Below are positions 63,456 to 64,000 of a stretch of 64,000 bases of DNA, piece by piece. Made by a program: the position numbers and the translations under genes. Below the pieces are notes generated by a model. That model saw nothing but the letters and a program-made list of their open reading frames with translations. It was not told where the DNA came from and did not search any database. The stretch spans positions 122,214,693-122,278,692 of the forward strand of contig OU015493.1 in NCBI GenBank assembly GCA_907164885.2, given 5' to 3'. Numbering within the stretch: the first letter of the stretch is position 1; every line of letters starts with the position of its first letter. Source of the DNA: Dolomedes plantarius. Lineage: Eukaryota > Arthropoda > Arachnida > Araneae > Dolomedidae.

Positions 63456-64000
63456 ATTGGGTAAATATTAATTTATCATTATTTTAACTTTACGGGCTTT
63501 TTACTCAAAACTATGTTTTTCACCACTATCCGTAAGATTTAAAAAAATCTAATGAATGAATCTGTTTGAAATTTTCCATATTTCAATATATGATAGTTAT
63601 CTATAGAATGAATTAATACAATGAGAATATTGTAGTATTTTCAATATTTTTTATAATTAAAATTGAATTAAAAAATTAATTTTTTAATTTTTTCAATTTC
63701 AAGTGAATGTTTTAAATATATATTGGTGTCTCATTTCTTTGTAGTTAATTCATTCTATAGAACTTACATTTCTGATCATTTTGACATAAAAATAGAGTTT
63801 ATATGTTAATTAGAACTTGAGTTACTTTACGGATAGCAAATGATAGTGCAAAATAATTTCTGAAAATGTTGTTATATCAAATGTATTATATAATTTTTAC
63901 TTTAATAACTAAAGTATTTATTTTATGAAAGTATTAATTTTGAATATGTTCTAAATAGTACCAACAAATTTTGTTTATATATAATAATATCATGTTGAGT
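63456..64000. other. AT-rich 3' flank of the transposase gene
   Basis: No inverted counterpart of the GGGGTCTCAGGGG end is present, so the element's right terminus is outside the window. Confidence 0.6.

Larger units (their letters stand above)
61219..64000 (+). mobile_element. TTAA-bounded transposon (Kolobok-like), runs off window
   Basis: TTAA (61219-61222) is followed by GGGGTCTCAGGGGTTTTAAA and CTTTCAAAAAATCGAATT, then a long T-run, a terminus type seen also at 10773. About 500 bp downstream begins an intact transposase-like gene. TTAA target and GGGG-starting ends suit Kolobok, with piggyBac as the alternative, but the right end lies beyond 64000 and the assignment is inference. Confidence 0.6.

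Overview
This is an AT-rich metazoan nuclear sequence, most probably from a spider. I see no bacterial-type operons and no dense gene set. The window is built from transposon remains, tRNA-derived SINE fragments, long (TA)n tracts and unique AT-rich DNA. The spider assignment is inference: the Tc1-like transposases (7996-9313, 46132-47475, 47520-48340) match, from memory, families common in orb-weaver genomes. No search was run.

Layout. 1-5100: two pogo/Tigger-type elements bounded by TA (855-3089 and 3376-5053), the first interrupted by a PIF/Harbinger-like element, the second by an ACTAGC-type repeat. 6320-7853: a large imperfect palindrome. 7858-9815: a Tc1 copy inside an older, decayed Tc1-like transposon. 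10464-11730: a non-autonomous hAT element with a perfect 8-bp duplication. 12790-18690: two ACTAGC-type repeats and small tandem repeats. 19266-23291: a ~525-bp direct repeat bracketing a GC-rich block with a TATA box. 23300-39100: about 16 kb of unique AT-rich DNA almost free of transposons. 39100-40560: a GC-rich, CpG-rich island holding a candidate first coding exon on the minus strand. 41000-51575: a transposon cluster (three Tc1-like, one Tigger/jerky-like, one long-TIR mariner-like with unusual catalytic spacing), nearly every one abutting a (TA)n tract. 52500-57840: SINEs, paired dispersed repeats and a mariner fragment. 59220-61161: a hAT remnant split by a DD41D mariner-like element. 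61219 to the end: a TTAA-bounded element with an intact 568-codon transposase-like gene.

The only long, unbroken protein gene is the one at 61749-63455. Every other recognisable transposase is broken by frameshifts, stops or deletions. The window reads as intergenic or intronic DNA around one host promoter near 40 kb, with successive waves of cut-and-paste elements nested in one another. Nesting gives relative ages: the Harbinger-like insert is younger than its Tigger host, the 7996 Tc1 is younger than the Tc1 relic around it, and the DD41D element is younger than the hAT relic.
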